A stretch of DNA of 64,000 bases, taken from assembly GCA_028868535.1 (NCBI GenBank), contig JAGWUH010000009.1, positions 36,220 through 100,219 of the forward strand, written 5' to 3'. Of this stretch, positions 8,985 to 18,774 are shown in pieces; position 1 is the stretch's first letter; each line of letters starts with the position of its first letter. Origin of the DNA: Sphingomonadales bacterium. Its GTDB lineage: Bacteria; Pseudomonadota; Alphaproteobacteria; Sphingomonadales; Sphingomonadaceae. Under the pieces are notes generated by a model that did no database searches, was not told where the DNA came from, and worked only from the letters and a program-made list of their open reading frames with translations. The translations under genes and the position numbers were made by a program.

Positions 8985-9018
8985 GAAAGGCCGGGAGGGT
9001 TTCCCCTCCCGGCCTTTC
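8985..9018 (-). terminator. terminator of the rplK-rplA operon
   Basis: A perfect 15-bp stem (GAAAGGCCGGGAGGG and complement) around a 4-base loop, 25 bases after the rplA stop. Read on the minus strand it is followed by TCTTT, a short T-rich tail. The same hairpin could stop plus-strand transcription. Confidence 0.85.
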
Positions 9019-9042
9019 GCGTGTCCGGAGCGGCGGGCTGGA

Positions 9043-9744
9043 TCAGCCGCCGTGAACCTGGGCAACATCGATCTTGAGGCCGGGGCCCATCGACGAGGAC
9101 AGGCCGACCTTGCGGACGTACTTGCCCTTGGCGCCGGCCGGCTTGGCCTTGACGATGGCGTCGACGAAAGCGTCGAAGTTGGCGCGCAGCGCCTCGTTCG
9201 AGAACGAGAGCTTGCCGATGCCGCCGTGGATGATGCCCGCCTTCTCGACGCGGAACTCGATCTGGCCGCTCTTGGCAGCCTTGACCGCGTCCGCGACGTT
9301 CGGGGTGACGGTGCCGAGCTTGGGGTTCGGCATCAGGCCCTTCGGACCCAGCACCTTGCCGAGGCGGCCGACGATGCCCATCATGTCCGGCGTGGCGATG
9401 ACGCGGCCATAATCGAGGTTGCCGGCCTGCATGTCTTCGAGCAGGTCCTCGGCACCGACCTTGTCGGCGCCGGCGGCGAGCGCGGCCTCGGCCTTGTCGC
9501 CACGGGCGAACACGGCGACCTTGACGTCCTTGCCGGTGCCCGAGGGCAGCACGACCATGCCGCGGACCATCTGGTCCGCATGGCGCGGATCGACGCCGAG
9601 GTTCAGCGAGACTTCGAGGCTCTCGTCGAACTTGGCGCTCTTGAGGTCCTTGAGGAGCTGGATGGCTTCATCGACGCCGTGCAGCGCCTGGTTGTCACCC
9701 AGCTTTTCGACGAGCGACTTCTGCTTCTTGGTCAGCTTGGCCAT
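9043..9744 (-). CDS. rplA: 50S ribosomal protein L1
   Basis: 233 residues, full length for L1, with the family blocks '[24 protein letters not shown]', '[15 protein letters not shown]' and '[11 protein letters not shown]'. L1 forms the L1 stalk of the large subunit and helps E-site tRNA release. In other bacteria it also represses its own operon by binding the mRNA leader. It starts 4 bases after the rplK stop and is the last gene before the strong hairpin. Confidence 0.98.
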   Translation of the reverse strand: MAKLTKKQKSLVEKLGDNQALHGVDEAIQLLKDLKSAKFDESLEVSLNLGVDPRHADQMVRGMVVLPSGTGKDVKVAVFARGDKAEAALAAGADKVGAEDLLEDMQAGNLDYGRVIATPDMMGIVGRLGKVLGPKGLMPNPKLGTVTPNVADAVKAAKSGQIEFRVEKAGIIHGGIGKLSFSNEALRANFDAFVDAIVKAKPAGAKGKYVRKVGLSSSMGPGLKIDVAQVHGG

Positions 9745-9748
9745 CGGA

Positions 9749-10180
9749 TCAGCCCTCCACCACGGTGAGGCCCATCGCGCGGGCGGAGCCTTCGATGATC
9801 TTCGTCGCCGATTCGAGATCGTTGGCGTTGAGATCCTTCATCTTGATCGTCGCGACTTCGGCGAGCTGGGCGCGCGTGATCGTTCCGGCGGACACCTTGC
9901 CCGGCTCCTTCGAGCCCGACTTCAGCTTGATCGCCTGCTTGATCAGGTAGGTCGCCGGCGGCGTCTTGGTGACGAAGCTGAACGAACGATCGGCATAGAC
10001 GGTGATGATGGTGGGCAGCGGCGTGCCCTTCTCGATCTCCTGCGTGGCGGCATTGAACGCCTTGCAGAATTCCATGATGTTGACGCCGCGCTGACCCAGC
10101 GCCGGGCCGATCGGCGGCGACGGGTTGGCGGCGCCGGCGGCCACCTGCAGCTTGATGTAGCCTACTTCCTTCTTGGCCAT
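9749..10180 (-). CDS. rplK: 50S ribosomal protein L11
   Basis: 143 residues, full length. It has the N-terminal '[37 protein letters not shown]' block and the C-terminal rRNA-binding domain. L11 with 23S rRNA forms the GTPase-associated centre. An AAAGGAGG ribosome-binding site precedes the ATG. secE and nusG, the usual upstream neighbours, are not in the adjoining plus-side sequence, so here rplK appears to head its own transcript. Confidence 0.98.
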   Translation of the reverse strand: MAKKEVGYIKLQVAAGAANPSPPIGPALGQRGVNIMEFCKAFNAATQEIEKGTPLPTIITVYADRSFSFVTKTPPATYLIKQAIKLKSGSKEPGKVSAGTITRAQLAEVATIKMKDLNANDLESATKIIEGSARAMGLTVVEG

Positions 10181-10552
10181 GACGGCCTCCTTTCATCCTG
10201 TCGGGCCGGGGAAACCCCGCCCTCAGATCAAGCGGTCAAGCAGGGCGCGAACGCCCCTCCCGCACGGATTCCCGAGTTGCCCGGGAGCGCGCGCGTCTAG
10301 CGGAACGGGCGCGGAATGCAAGGGGAATCGCAGCCTTGGAGTTGGCACCTGTTGACACAGGTTGACAGGGTTCAGGGGCGGATTGACGGGAGCGGTGGCG
10401 GTTTTGCGGTAACGATCAGGATCGCGAGCCGGATTGAACATATCAAGAACATCCTAACGTGGCATGGCGCTGTAGGAAAGTGATTTTTCAGCGGGGCTTG
10501 CCCGATCGCCACGGCCGGGCGAGGCTGGTGCCCTGCAACGGGAGAAAACGCG
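10181..10552. other. intergenic region: rplK leader and SnoaL-gene upstream region
   Basis: 372 bases without a credible gene between divergent rplK and the SnoaL-like gene. It must hold the rplK promoter and leader, the likely site of L1 autoregulation by analogy with E. coli; I could not pick out the L1-binding fold. It also holds one copy of the 40-base dispersed repeat at 10351-10390. Confidence 0.6.
10351..10390 (+). repeat. dispersed repeat, copy 1 (double TTGACA motif)
   Basis: Begins GTTGACACAGGTTGACAGGG and runs on through TTCAGGGGCGGATTG. A near-identical copy is at 22010-22049. Inside it GTTGACA occurs twice, 10 bases apart. Both copies are outside genes. Confidence 0.7.
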
Positions 10553-11065
10553 ATGGGCAGCGAGATCGTCGAAGCGGTGCGCGACCTGCACGCGCGCTAC
10601 AGCGATGCGGTGTGGCGGCACGATTACGCGAGCTTCGGCGAATGCTTCGCCGCCGATGGCGAGTGGCGGATCGGCGGGCTGGAACTGCGCGGGCGAGCGC
10701 GGATCGTCGAGGCGATCACGGCGATCCTCGGCAACAACATGCGGCGGGTGCTGATCACCTGGCAGGCACCGATCGTGCATGTCGATGGCGGCGGGCGGGT
10801 GACGGCGCGGACGATGATGCAGGAGCAGGTGGCGCGGCTGGACGGCACCGGCTACCTGGCGATCGGCCGCTATTACGAGGAATTCGCGCACGACGACGGG
10901 CGCTGGCGCTTCGCCTGGCGGCTGTTCGAGCGGCACTATTCGGGACCGGCGGACCTTTCGGGCGAGTTTTTCGAATGGCCCGACTACGGTCCGCCACCGG
11001 CGATGCCGCCGCGCGACGCGGCATCGGGGGACTATGCGATGGCGCGGTGGGGGGTTGGGGGATAA
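10553..11065 (+). CDS. SnoaL/NTF2-like domain protein
   Basis: 170 residues with the cone-shaped alpha+beta NTF2 pattern: a helix with 'LHARYSDAVWRHDYASFGECFAADGEWRI', a later strand 'TARTMMQEQVAR', and 'GRYYEEFAHDDGRWRFAWRLFERHYSG'. SnoaL_4-type proteins include ring-hydroxylating dioxygenase beta subunits, dehydratases and ketosteroid isomerases; the substrate is not predictable. GGGAG lies upstream of the ATG. The last 40 residues, proline-rich 'WPDYGPPPAMPP', are outside the domain. Confidence 0.82.
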   Translation: MGSEIVEAVRDLHARYSDAVWRHDYASFGECFAADGEWRIGGLELRGRARIVEAITAILGNNMRRVLITWQAPIVHVDGGGRVTARTMMQEQVARLDGTGYLAIGRYYEEFAHDDGRWRFAWRLFERHYSGPADLSGEFFEWPDYGPPPAMPPRDAASGDYAMARWGVGG

Positions 11066-11135
11066 GGGTTGCAAAGGCCTTCGGGGCAATCTTGCCTCTG
11101 TCTGCCGGCGATTCGAGCCATTTTTGGGACACGAC

Positions 11136-11180
11136 GACGCAAGGCCCAATCAGCCGTTGCGTCAATTGGCCTAACCAATT
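11136..11180. promoter_or_regulatory. two adjacent inverted repeats before the GH79 gene
   Basis: GACGCAA (11136-11142) pairs with TTGCGTC (11157-11163) across 14 bases. One base further, AATTGG (11164-11169) pairs with CCAATT (11175-11180) across 5 bases. The pair ends 28 bases before the GH79 start codon, where an operator or a 5' leader hairpin would act. The bound factor is unknown. Confidence 0.45.
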
Positions 11181-11208
11181 AAGCCATGCCCCCTGTCAAG
11201 GGATCGTC

Positions 11209-12774
11209 ATGACGCGCGCGTTGATTTGCGGCTGCTTGCTGCTCTGGTCCATCCAACCGGCCCATGCATCGACGGCGGGGCCTCTTGTCCTTTCGGCCGG
11301 TCGCATGCCGGCCGTGGCGAGAGTCGATCCGCGGTTTCAATCCTACAATGTCGAGATGGCGGAGATCGTCGGCGGACGCTTCTGGGCCCCGTACCCGAAA
11401 CCGGGCGCCGCCGAGGACATGACAAGCGCGGGATCGGCCGGAACCCTGGGGTTCGATGCCGGCCTGTTCCGCCAGCGCCCCCCTGTCGACCTGGCGAACC
11501 CGCGCCTGCGAAACCTCGCCAGGGCGCTGGGACAGGTCTACATCCGGGTAAGCGGTTCCTGGGCGAACAAGACCTTCTTCCAGGACGACGACCTGCCCCG
11601 GATCGCCGCGCCGCCCAAGGGCTTCGAAAACGTGCTGACGCGCGCTCAATGGCGCGGTGTCCTGGATTTCGCGAAAGCGGTGGACGGCCGGATCACGACA
11701 TCGTTTGCGGTGAGCGCAGGCGCGCGGGACAGCAGTGGCGTGTGGACACCCGTCGAGGCTCGCAAGCTCCTGCGCTTTACCCGCTCGGTTGGCGGCAGGA
11801 TCCATAGCGCCGAGCTGATCAACGAACCCAATCTGGGCGCAACATCGGGATTGCCCGCGGGCTACGACGCCAGCAGCTTCGCCCGCGACATCGCGGCATT
11901 CCGCAACTTCGTCAGACGCGAGGCGCCGGACCTCAGGACCGTCGGCCCCGGATCGACCGGCGAGACGGGGGTGGCCCTGTTCAACAGCCGCGGATTGGCG
12001 ACGGAGGCGATGCTGAGCGCCGAGCCACGCGCCAGGTTCGACTTCTTCTCGTATCACTTCTACGGCGGGCGCTCCCAACGATGCGCGTGCATGGCCCCGG
12101 CCAGCGCCATCCTCCCGGAAAACGCGCTGAGCGAAGAATGGCTCGGCCGCACCGACAAGGCCTTCGCCTTCTACAGGGACTTGCGCGATCGCTACATGCC
12201 GGGCGCGCCGATCTGGCTCAACGAGACGGCGCAAGCCTCGTGCGGCGGCGACAGGTGGGCGGCCAGCTTCCTCGACACGTTCCGCTACGTCGACCAGATG
12301 GGCCGTCTCGCCCGGCAGGGTGTCGCCGTCATCATGCACAACACCCTGGCGGCGAGCGACTATGGGCTGATCGACGAGCAGGGCCTGAAGCCGCGCCCGA
12401 ATTACTGGGCAGCCGTGTTGTGGCGCCGCCTGATGGGCGAGGTCGTGCTCGACGCGGGGCCTTCTCGGCCGGGACTCCACATCTACGCGCATTGCCTTCG
12501 CGGCCGCAGCGGCGGGGTCGCCATCGTGGCGATCAATCTCGATCGAACGCAACCGGCCCGCGTGGCGCTGGCCGGGGCGGCCGAGCGCTACATGCTTACC
12601 GCGGACCAGCTTTCAAGCGAAACGGTGATGGTGAATGGCAGGCCGTTGATGCTCGCCGGCGACGACCTCCCTGCGATCCGCAGCGAGACAGTCGAAGCCG
12701 GTCACATCGCATTGCCCCCCGCCAGCATCAGCTTCCTGTCGGCACCCAGGGCTGCAAACAGGGCCTGTCGATAG
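11209..12774 (+). CDS. secreted GH79 (heparanase-like) glycoside hydrolase
   Basis: 521 residues starting with a signal peptide (hydrophobic CGCLLLWSI, cleavage near AHA-S). The (beta/alpha)8 catalytic domain carries the acid/base glutamate E206 in 'AELINEPN' and the nucleophile E339 in 'IWLNETAQASCGG'. The later 'MHNTLAASDYGLID...PRPNYWAAVLW+RLMG' pattern is the heparanase/beta-glucuronidase hallmark. The final ~90 residues form the beta-sandwich. GH79 enzymes cleave beta-glucuronides or heparan-like chains outside the cytoplasm. The open frame continues upstream of this ATG but overlaps the SnoaL gene. No sugar transporter is adjacent. Confidence 0.8.
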   Translation: MTRALICGCLLLWSIQPAHASTAGPLVLSAGRMPAVARVDPRFQSYNVEMAEIVGGRFWAPYPKPGAAEDMTSAGSAGTLGFDAGLFRQRPPVDLANPRLRNLARALGQVYIRVSGSWANKTFFQDDDLPRIAAPPKGFENVLTRAQWRGVLDFAKAVDGRITTSFAVSAGARDSSGVWTPVEARKLLRFTRSVGGRIHSAELINEPNLGATSGLPAGYDASSFARDIAAFRNFVRREAPDLRTVGPGSTGETGVALFNSRGLATEAMLSAEPRARFDFFSYHFYGGRSQRCACMAPASAILPENALSEEWLGRTDKAFAFYRDLRDRYMPGAPIWLNETAQASCGGDRWAASFLDTFRYVDQMGRLARQGVAVIMHNTLAASDYGLIDEQGLKPRPNYWAAVLWRRLMGEVVLDAGPSRPGLHIYAHCLRGRSGGVAIVAINLDRTQPARVALAGAAERYMLTADQLSSETVMVNGRPLMLAGDDLPAIRSETVEAGHIALPPASISFLSAPRAANRACR

Positions 12775-12863
12775 GCGCCGAGACCACGGCTGATCGCCCT
12801 GGCACGACATTCCGGGGCATCGCCGGTCGCGCGGATCGAGGTGACGATGGACGTCCGGCCCGG

Positions 12864-13316
12864 TCAGAGCGGCAGATTGCCGGTCTGGCGCAGCGCCTCG
12901 CCCAGGGCCAGCGCCGCCGACGAGGCGAGGTTCATCGAGCGCACTTCGGGCCGCATCGGGATGCGCACCCACGCTTCGCAGGCGGCGGCGATTTCGGGCG
13001 GGACGCCGGCGCTTTCCTTGCCGAACAGCAGGATGTCATCGGATTCGAATGCGAAGTCGTAGACCGATTGCGTGGCCTTGGTCGTCAGCAGCACCAGCCG
13101 TCGTGGGCCTGCACATGCGCGGAACGCGGCGAAGCCGGCGTGGCGGGCGATGGTGACGTGGTCGATGTAGTCCATCGCCGCGCGGCGGACGCGGCGATCG
13201 TTCCAGACGAAGCCCATCGGCTCGATCAGGTCCACCGCGACACCGAGGCAGGCGCCGAGCCGGAGCACGGCGCCGACGTTGCCGGCGATCTCGGGTTCGT
13301 AGAGGGCGATGCGCAT
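12864..13316 (-). CDS. trmL: tRNA (cytidine/uridine-34-2'-O)-methyltransferase TrmL
   Basis: 150 residues, the full length of this minimal SPOUT methyltransferase. It has 'ALYEPEIAGNVGAVLRLGACLG' at the start, 'LLFGKESAGVPPEI' (the SAM-knot loop) and 'RSMNLASSAALALGEALRQ' at the end. TrmL 2'-O-methylates the wobble base of some leucine tRNAs using SAM. It lies between a plus-strand hydrolase and a helicase gene that reads the same way. Confidence 0.95.
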   Translation of the reverse strand: MRIALYEPEIAGNVGAVLRLGACLGVAVDLIEPMGFVWNDRRVRRAAMDYIDHVTIARHAGFAAFRACAGPRRLVLLTTKATQSVYDFAFESDDILLFGKESAGVPPEIAAACEAWVRIPMRPEVRSMNLASSAALALGEALRQTGNLPL

Positions 13317-13389
13317 CGCCGCTGCATGGCGGCGACGATGCGCGGTGGCAAGCCTGTCAGGACCGTCTCAGGCCTGTGTCAGGCCACCC

Positions 13390-14934
13390 TCAGCCGCGGC
13401 GGGGGCCGCCGTCCTGACGGCGGCGCTGCGGCTGGCCGCCGCCGCTGCGGTTGCGCTGGCCCTGGCCCTGACCGTTGCCCTGGCCCTGACGCTGGCCGCC
13501 GCCCTGCCCGGCCGGGCGCGCGGGGCGCTGGTCCGACCGGCGCTGTTCACGCGGGGCGTCGGCGCGCTGGCCGTCGCGGCGCTGGCCGTCGCGGGCCGGC
13601 TGGGCGCGGGGGGCGTCGCGGGAGACATCGCGGGGGGCGCCTTCAGGGCGGTCACGGCGGGGGGATTCGTCGCGGCGGGGGGCGTTGCGATCGCGGCGCG
13701 GCTCATCGCGGCGGGCGCGGTGCTGGCGTTGCGGCTGCTCGTCCCCGGCGGGCTTGCGCGACGGCGCGGGCAGGCGCGCAGCCTCGACCGTGAAGTTGGC
13801 CGGGAGCGCCTGCTGGACGAGGCGCACGCCGGTGAGCTTCTCGATGTCCTTGAGGTAGGGCCGCTCGTCCGGGGCGACGAAGCTTTCGGCGATGCCATCG
13901 GCGCCGGCGCGCGCGGTGCGGCCGATGCGGTGGACGTACTGTTCGGGCACGTTCGGCATCTCGAAGTTGAAGACGTGGCTGACGCCGGGGATGTCGATGC
14001 CGCGTGCGGCGATATCCGTGGCGACGAGCACGCGGATCGCGCCCGAGCGGAAGCCCTTGATCGCGGCGGTGCGCTGCGCCTGCGACTTGTTGCCGTGGAT
14101 CGCCGCGCAGGAGATGCCGGCGGCGGCGAGGTGGCGGGTGACGCGATCGGCGCCGTGCTTGGTGCGGGTGAACACCAGCGCGAGTTCGATGCTGTTGTCG
14201 GCGAGGCCCTCGCGCAGCTTCAGCGTCAGCAGCGCCTGCTTTTCGGCCTGGTTGAGGAAGGTGACGTTCTGGACGACACGCTCGGCCGTGGTCGCCTGCG
14301 GGGTGACCTCGACGCGGACCGGGTTCTTGATGAACTGCATGCCGAGCTCGGCGATCGCCTTGGGCATGGTGGCCGAGAAGAACAGGCTCTGGCGCTTTTC
14401 GGGGAGCAGGCGGGCGACGCGCTTGAGCGCGTGGATGAAGCCGAGGTCCATCATCTGGTCGGCCTCGTCGAGCACGAAGATCTCGACATGGCGGAGCGTG
14501 AGCGCGCGCTGGTCGATCAGGTCGAGCAGGCGGCCGGGGGTGGCGACGAGGATGTCGGTGCCGTGGACCAGCGCGCGCGCCTGCTTGCCGACGGGGACGC
14601 CGCCGAACACGCACTGGACCTCGAGGTTCAGGTACTTGCCGTAACCGCGCATCGATTCGGCGATCTGCGCCGCCAGTTCGCGCGTCGGGGCCAGCACCAG
14701 CATGCGGCAGCCGGCGTTCTTGCGCGGCTGCGGATTGTTGGTGAGGTGGTGCAGCGAGGGCAGCGAGAACGCCGCGGTCTTGCCGGTGCCGGTCTGGGCG
14801 ATGCCGAGCAGGTCGCGCCCGTCGAGCAGCGGCGGGATCGCCTTCTGCTGGATCGGCGTGGGATCGTCGTAGCCCTTGGCGGCGAGCGCGCGGGCGATGG
14901 GCTCGATCAGCCCGAGTTCGGAAAAGAAGGACAT
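13390..14934 (-). CDS. DEAD-box RNA helicase (RhlE-like)
   Basis: 514 residues. Helicase core: Q-motif region, Walker A AQTGTGKT at 46-53, DEAD at 156-159, SAT after it, and '[10 protein letters not shown]' (motif VI). The last ~110 residues are a disordered basic tail of RD/RG and QG repeats ending [11 protein letters not shown], typical of RhlE-type helicases that act on rRNA and mRNA structure. Start [13 protein letters not shown] is chosen by family alignment; the frame stays open 78 codons upstream without conservation. RNA helicases of this type are often cold-induced, which is not visible here. Confidence 0.93.
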   Translation of the reverse strand: MSFFSELGLIEPIARALAAKGYDDPTPIQQKAIPPLLDGRDLLGIAQTGTGKTAAFSLPSLHHLTNNPQPRKNAGCRMLVLAPTRELAAQIAESMRGYGKYLNLEVQCVFGGVPVGKQARALVHGTDILVATPGRLLDLIDQRALTLRHVEIFVLDEADQMMDLGFIHALKRVARLLPEKRQSLFFSATMPKAIAELGMQFIKNPVRVEVTPQATTAERVVQNVTFLNQAEKQALLTLKLREGLADNSIELALVFTRTKHGADRVTRHLAAAGISCAAIHGNKSQAQRTAAIKGFRSGAIRVLVATDIAARGIDIPGVSHVFNFEMPNVPEQYVHRIGRTARAGADGIAESFVAPDERPYLKDIEKLTGVRLVQQALPANFTVEAARLPAPSRKPAGDEQPQRQHRARRDEPRRDRNAPRRDESPRRDRPEGAPRDVSRDAPRAQPARDGQRRDGQRADAPREQRRSDQRPARPAGQGGGQRQGQGNGQGQGQRNRSGGGQPQRRRQDGGPRRG

Positions 14935-15286
14935 GGATGTGCTTTCGTTGGGCGCGCGCGAACAGGAGGCGCGACGCCGAGGGGGCTTGTTGATGCCGCC
15001 CCGCGTGAAGAAGGAAGCTTCGGGTTCGGATGCGACGCCTGCCATGGCGGCCCGATCGGGCCTCACGCTGCATGGCGGAATGCGCACCGGGATGGGCGCA
15101 CGGGGTCGCTGCTGGGGCCAGTTAATGCAAATTGCGCCGGAAAGCAAGAAAATTCCACGCAGCGGCATTTCGTCGCGGGACGGGACCGCCCTGGCCGGGG
15201 CGAAGGCCGTTCATCGGGGGTTGTGGATCGCGGCTCCAGCAGGGACATTGGTGCGAGGACATCCCTTGCAACGACAGGAGTTCGAC
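14935..15286. other. divergent intergenic region, helicase / glycine-zipper gene
   Basis: 352 bases without a credible gene. It must contain the promoters of both divergent genes and a long helicase leader. The only clear structure is a 14-bp perfect palindrome, GGCCCGATCGGGCC, at 15049-15062. An AT-richer stretch at 15120-15165 is the likeliest core promoter zone for the plus-strand gene. Confidence 0.5.
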
Positions 15287-15733
15287 ATGCGCAAGACCCT
15301 TCTCGCCGCCGCGCTGGTGGCGCTGACCCTGCCGGCGGCGGCGCCGGCACTGGCCGATCCGCCGCCGTGGGCCCCGGCCCATGGCCATCGGGACCATGAT
15401 CGTGGCGACTGGGATCGTGGCGATCGCGATCGTGGGGATTGGCGCGGTGACGATCGGCGCGACTGGCGTGGCCAGTATCGCCAAGATCGCCGCGACTGGG
15501 GCCGGCGCGACCGGGTGATGACCCGCAACGACCGCATCTGGTATGCCAACGGCGGCTATCACTGCCGGCGCAGCGACGGCACCACCGGCACGATCGTCGG
15601 CGCGGCGCTGGGCGGGCTGCTGGGCAATTCGCTGGCGGGGCGCGGCGATCGCACGCTGGGGACGCTGCTCGGCGTGGCCGGCGGCGCGGTGCTCGGCCGG
15701 TCGATCGATCGCGGCGACGTGGTTTGCCGCTGA
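15287..15733 (+). CDS. secreted glycine-zipper (2TM) domain protein
   Basis: 148 residues: Sec signal peptide (KTLLAAALVALTLPAAAPALA), then an Asp/Arg-rich repeat zone (RGDW/DRGD/RRDW units, about residues 32-75), then 'GTIVGAALGGLLGNSLAGRGDRTLGTLLGVAGGAVLGRSID', a double glycine-zipper hairpin of the Rick_17kDa/SlyB type that inserts in or lines the outer membrane. There is no lipobox, so it is periplasmic or membrane-embedded rather than a lipoprotein. ACAGGAG ribosome-binding site precedes the ATG. Confidence 0.85.
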   Translation: MRKTLLAAALVALTLPAAAPALADPPPWAPAHGHRDHDRGDWDRGDRDRGDWRGDDRRDWRGQYRQDRRDWGRRDRVMTRNDRIWYANGGYHCRRSDGTTGTIVGAALGGLLGNSLAGRGDRTLGTLLGVAGGAVLGRSIDRGDVVCR

Positions 15734-15794
15734 TCCGGGAACGGGGGCGCGAGCCCCCTTCCCTTGCCCCTGCCACTGTGCTTTGCCGGGCGGG

Positions 15795-16556
15795 ATGGAA
15801 AAGCCCGCAGTCCTGATTACCGGTGGCGCCAAGCGCATCGGCTCGCGCATCGCCCGCAAGCTCGGCGCGGCGGGCTGGCACGTGGTGATCCATTACGGCC
15901 GGTCGCGGGCCGATGCCGAGGCGCTGGCCGCGCAACTGCCATCCGCCGAATGCGTATCCTGCGACCTGGCCGACAGCGCCGCGGCGGTGGCGATGGTGCG
16001 GGCGCTGGCGGTGCGGCTGGGCGACTGGCGGATGTTGGTCAACTCGGCGGCGGTGTTCCGGTTCGACGACGGCACGGCGATCGACGACGGGGTCCACGAC
16101 GAGGCGATGGTGGTGAACGCGCGCACGCCGGCGATGCTGACGCAGGCCTTCCTGGCCCACGCCCGCGCGGCCGGCGGGCGGCGCGTCATCAGCCTGACCG
16201 ACATGAAGCTGGCAAATCCCAACCCGGACTTCTTCTCCTATTCGATGGCCAAGGCGGCGCTGGCGATGGCGGTGCGGATGCAGGCGATGGCCGGTGGCGC
16301 CGCGGGCAATGGCGGCGACCGAATCTATGCGCTGGCGCCCGGGGCGATGCTGCCGAGCCACGACCAGCGCCCCGAGGAGCATGAGACCAGCGGCCGGATG
16401 AACCTGCTGTCGCGGCTGACCGACCCGGACGAGCTGGCCGACGCGGCGCTGTGGCTGAGCGAGGGCTGGCTGGCCAGCGGCGAGACGCTTTTCGTCGATT
16501 CGGGGCAGCACCTGCTGGCGCAGCCGCGCGACGTGCTTTACCTGGCGCGGGCATGA
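15795..16556 (+). CDS. SDR oxidoreductase, pteridine-reductase/FolM-like
   Basis: 253 residues with a Rossmann fold. TGGAKRIG (residues 9-16) is the Arg-containing nucleotide motif of pteridine reductases. The catalytic serine of ordinary SDRs is replaced by Asp in 'ISLTDM', again as in PTR1/FolM, with Y149 and K153 as the YxxxK pair. FolM-type enzymes reduce dihydrofolate or dihydrobiopterins with NADPH. The stop overlaps the next gene's ATG, so the GDT1 transporter is co-translated. Confidence 0.85.
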   Translation: MEKPAVLITGGAKRIGSRIARKLGAAGWHVVIHYGRSRADAEALAAQLPSAECVSCDLADSAAAVAMVRALAVRLGDWRMLVNSAAVFRFDDGTAIDDGVHDEAMVVNARTPAMLTQAFLAHARAAGGRRVISLTDMKLANPNPDFFSYSMAKAALAMAVRMQAMAGGAAGNGGDRIYALAPGAMLPSHDQRPEEHETSGRMNLLSRLTDPDELADAALWLSEGWLASGETLFVDSGQHLLAQPRDVLYLARA

Positions 16557-17134
16557 TGGAAGCCTTTTTCGTATCGCTGTCGGTCGTCGCGCTCGCCGAG
16601 ATCGGCGACAAGACCATGCTGCTGGCGATCGTGCTGGCGACGCGGCTGCGCGCGCCGGCGCAGATCGTCGCCGGCATCCTCGCGGCGACCATCGCCAACC
16701 ACCTGCTGGCGGCATTCGTCGGCGTCGAGCTGGCGGGGGTGCTGGAAGCGCGCTGGTTCCGGATCGCGGTGGCGCTGGGGTTCATCGCGATGGCGCTGTG
16801 GACGCTGGTGCCGGACAAGCTCGACGACGACGAGGACGGGCTGGTCAAGCGGCGCGGCAGCGCGTTCCTGACGACGCTGGTGTCGTTCTTCATCGTCGAG
16901 ATGGGCGACAAGACGCAGGTCGCGACGATCGCGCTGGGCGCGCACTATCACAGCGTGATGGTGGTGGCGGCGGGGACGACGGTGGGGATGCTGCTGGTCA
17001 ACGGCCCGTCGGTCTATCTCGGCGACCGGCTGATGCGGAAGGTGTCGATGCGGGCGGCGCACCTGGCGGCGGCTGCGCTGTTCGCGGTCCTGGGGGTCTG
17101 GCAACTCGTCTCGGTGCTGCAAGGGCAAGCGTAA
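16553..17134 (+). CDS. GDT1/TMEM165 family (UPF0016) cation transporter
   Basis: 193 residues with six predicted helices in two inverted halves, each carrying the family motif: EIGDKT at 16-21 and EMGDKT at 116-121. Bacterial members (MneA type) export Mn2+; plant and yeast members move Mn2+, Ca2+ and H+. An acidic cytoplasmic loop 'DKLDDDEDG' separates the halves. Two adjacent ATGs (16553 and 16556) are possible; either overlaps the upstream stop. A role in manganese homeostasis is inferred from the family only. Confidence 0.9.
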   Translation: MMEAFFVSLSVVALAEIGDKTMLLAIVLATRLRAPAQIVAGILAATIANHLLAAFVGVELAGVLEARWFRIAVALGFIAMALWTLVPDKLDDDEDGLVKRRGSAFLTTLVSFFIVEMGDKTQVATIALGAHYHSVMVVAAGTTVGMLLVNGPSVYLGDRLMRKVSMRAAHLAAAALFAVLGVWQLVSVLQGQA

Positions 17135-17200
17135 CGGTTGCGGGGGGCGGGCTGGCCTGATAGGCGCCCCGCGAAATTTCCCATTCCCCGGAGCTGCGCC

Positions 17201-18436
17201 ATGTCGGACATCAAGAACGTCGTACCCAAGAAGGTCGTTCTGGCCTATTCGGGCGGCCTCGACACCTCGGTCATCCTCAAGTGGCTGCAGGTGACGTACA
17301 ACTGCGAGGTGGTGACCTTCACCGCCGACCTCGGCCAGGGCGAGGAGCTGGAGCCGGCGCGCGCCAAGGCGCGGCTGATGGGCGTGCCCGACGCGAACAT
17401 CTACATTGATGACCTGCGCGAGGAGTTCGTGCGCGATTTCGTCTTTCCGATGATGCGCGCCAATGCCCGCTACGAGGGCGACTACCTGCTGGGCACGTCG
17501 ATCGCGCGGCCGCTGATTTCCAAGCGGCTGATCGAGATCGCGCGGGAAACCGGCGCCGATGCCGTGGCGCATGGCGCGACCGGCAAGGGCAACGACCAGG
17601 TTCGCTTCGAGCTTTCCGCCTATGCGCTGGAGCCGGGCATCAAGGTGATCGCGCCGTGGCGCGAGTGGGACCTGACCAGCCGTACCGCGCTGATCGCGTG
17701 GGCCGAGCAGCACCAGATCCCGGTGCCCAAGGACAAGCGCGGGGAAAGCCCGTTCTCCACCGACGCGAACCTGCTGCACACCTCGTCCGAGGGCAAGGTG
17801 CTGGAGAACCCGTGGGAGGAGACTCCGGACTATGTCTATTCGCGCACGGTCAATCCCGAGGACGCGCCCGACCAGCCGGAATACGTGACGATCGATTTCG
17901 CGCGCGGTGACGGCGTGGCCCTCAACGGCGAGGCGATGAGCCCGGCGACGTTGCTGACCGCGCTGAACGAGCTGGGGCGAAAGCATGGCATCGGGCGGCT
18001 CGATCTCGTCGAGAACCGGTTCGTCGGCATGAAGTCGCGCGGGATGTACGAGACGCCGGGCGGCACGATCTATGCGATCGCGCACCGCGGCATCGAGAGC
18101 ATCACGCTCGATCGCGGGGCGGCACACCTCAAGGACGAGCTGATGCCGAAGTATGCCGAGCTGATCTACAACGGCTTCTGGTTCGCGCCGGAGCGCGAGA
18201 TGCTGCAGGCGGCGATCGACCACAGCCAGGCGCGGGTGAACGGCACGGTGCGGCTGAAGCTGTACAAGGGCGGCTGCTATGTCGTCGGCCGCAAGTCGCC
18301 CGACAGCCTTTATTCGGAGCGGCACGTGACGTTCGAGGATGATGCCGGCGCCTATGACCAGAAGGACGCAGCCGGGTTCATCAAGCTGAACGCGCTGCGG
18401 TTGCGGTTGCTGGCACAGCGCGATTCGCGCGGCTGA
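17201..18436 (+). CDS. argG: argininosuccinate synthase
   Basis: 411 residues, full length. It has the ATP-pyrophosphatase loop AYSGGLDTS at 15-23, '[14 protein letters not shown]' and '[12 protein letters not shown]'. ArgG joins citrulline and aspartate to argininosuccinate with ATP cleavage to AMP. CCCCGGAG precedes the ATG by 7 bases. The open frame extends 21 codons upstream but those residues are not conserved. No other arg gene is adjacent. Confidence 0.98.
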   Translation: MSDIKNVVPKKVVLAYSGGLDTSVILKWLQVTYNCEVVTFTADLGQGEELEPARAKARLMGVPDANIYIDDLREEFVRDFVFPMMRANARYEGDYLLGTSIARPLISKRLIEIARETGADAVAHGATGKGNDQVRFELSAYALEPGIKVIAPWREWDLTSRTALIAWAEQHQIPVPKDKRGESPFSTDANLLHTSSEGKVLENPWEETPDYVYSRTVNPEDAPDQPEYVTIDFARGDGVALNGEAMSPATLLTALNELGRKHGIGRLDLVENRFVGMKSRGMYETPGGTIYAIAHRGIESITLDRGAAHLKDELMPKYAELIYNGFWFAPEREMLQAAIDHSQARVNGTVRLKLYKGGCYVVGRKSPDSLYSERHVTFEDDAGAYDQKDAAGFIKLNALRLRLLAQRDSRG

Positions 18437-18497
18437 TCGACCCGGCGGCGACACGGCAAGCGGCGGCGCGGTGGTTGTCCACCGCTGCGTCGGCGGC

Positions 18498-18506
18498 TGT
18501 GGATAA
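18498..18506 (-). promoter_or_regulatory. isolated DnaA-box match
   Basis: TGTGGATAA, i.e. TTATCCACA on the minus strand, is a perfect match to the DnaA-box consensus, 62 bases after argG. It is the only perfect copy I noticed, so it is not an origin; it may be chance or a titration/regulatory site. Confidence 0.3.
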
Positions 18507-18774
18507 GTCATGCAGATTCTGCTTGCGCGACTCGGGGACGAGGCGCAGCATTCTCCCTGTCGAGAGCAGGAAACGCTGCGGAAAGCGGGCTTCAAACCCC
18601 TGATTTTCCGAAACGATCCTTGCTCGAGAAGCTGAGCATTCGCACTGGATTTCGATCAACCGAAGCGCGCGCGAGCGCGGTTTCGGTGGCGGTGGAGATG
18701 TGGGGCGAATGGGCAGATCCGGTGGCTCAGGCTGCCGGGAATGCAGGAATGCGAAGGAGCCATGCCGGACCGTG

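Noticed and set aside
18498..18506. Replication origin suggested by a perfect DnaA box
   Set aside because: Only one perfect box, no cluster and no AT-rich unwinding element; neighbouring genes are not those of an origin.
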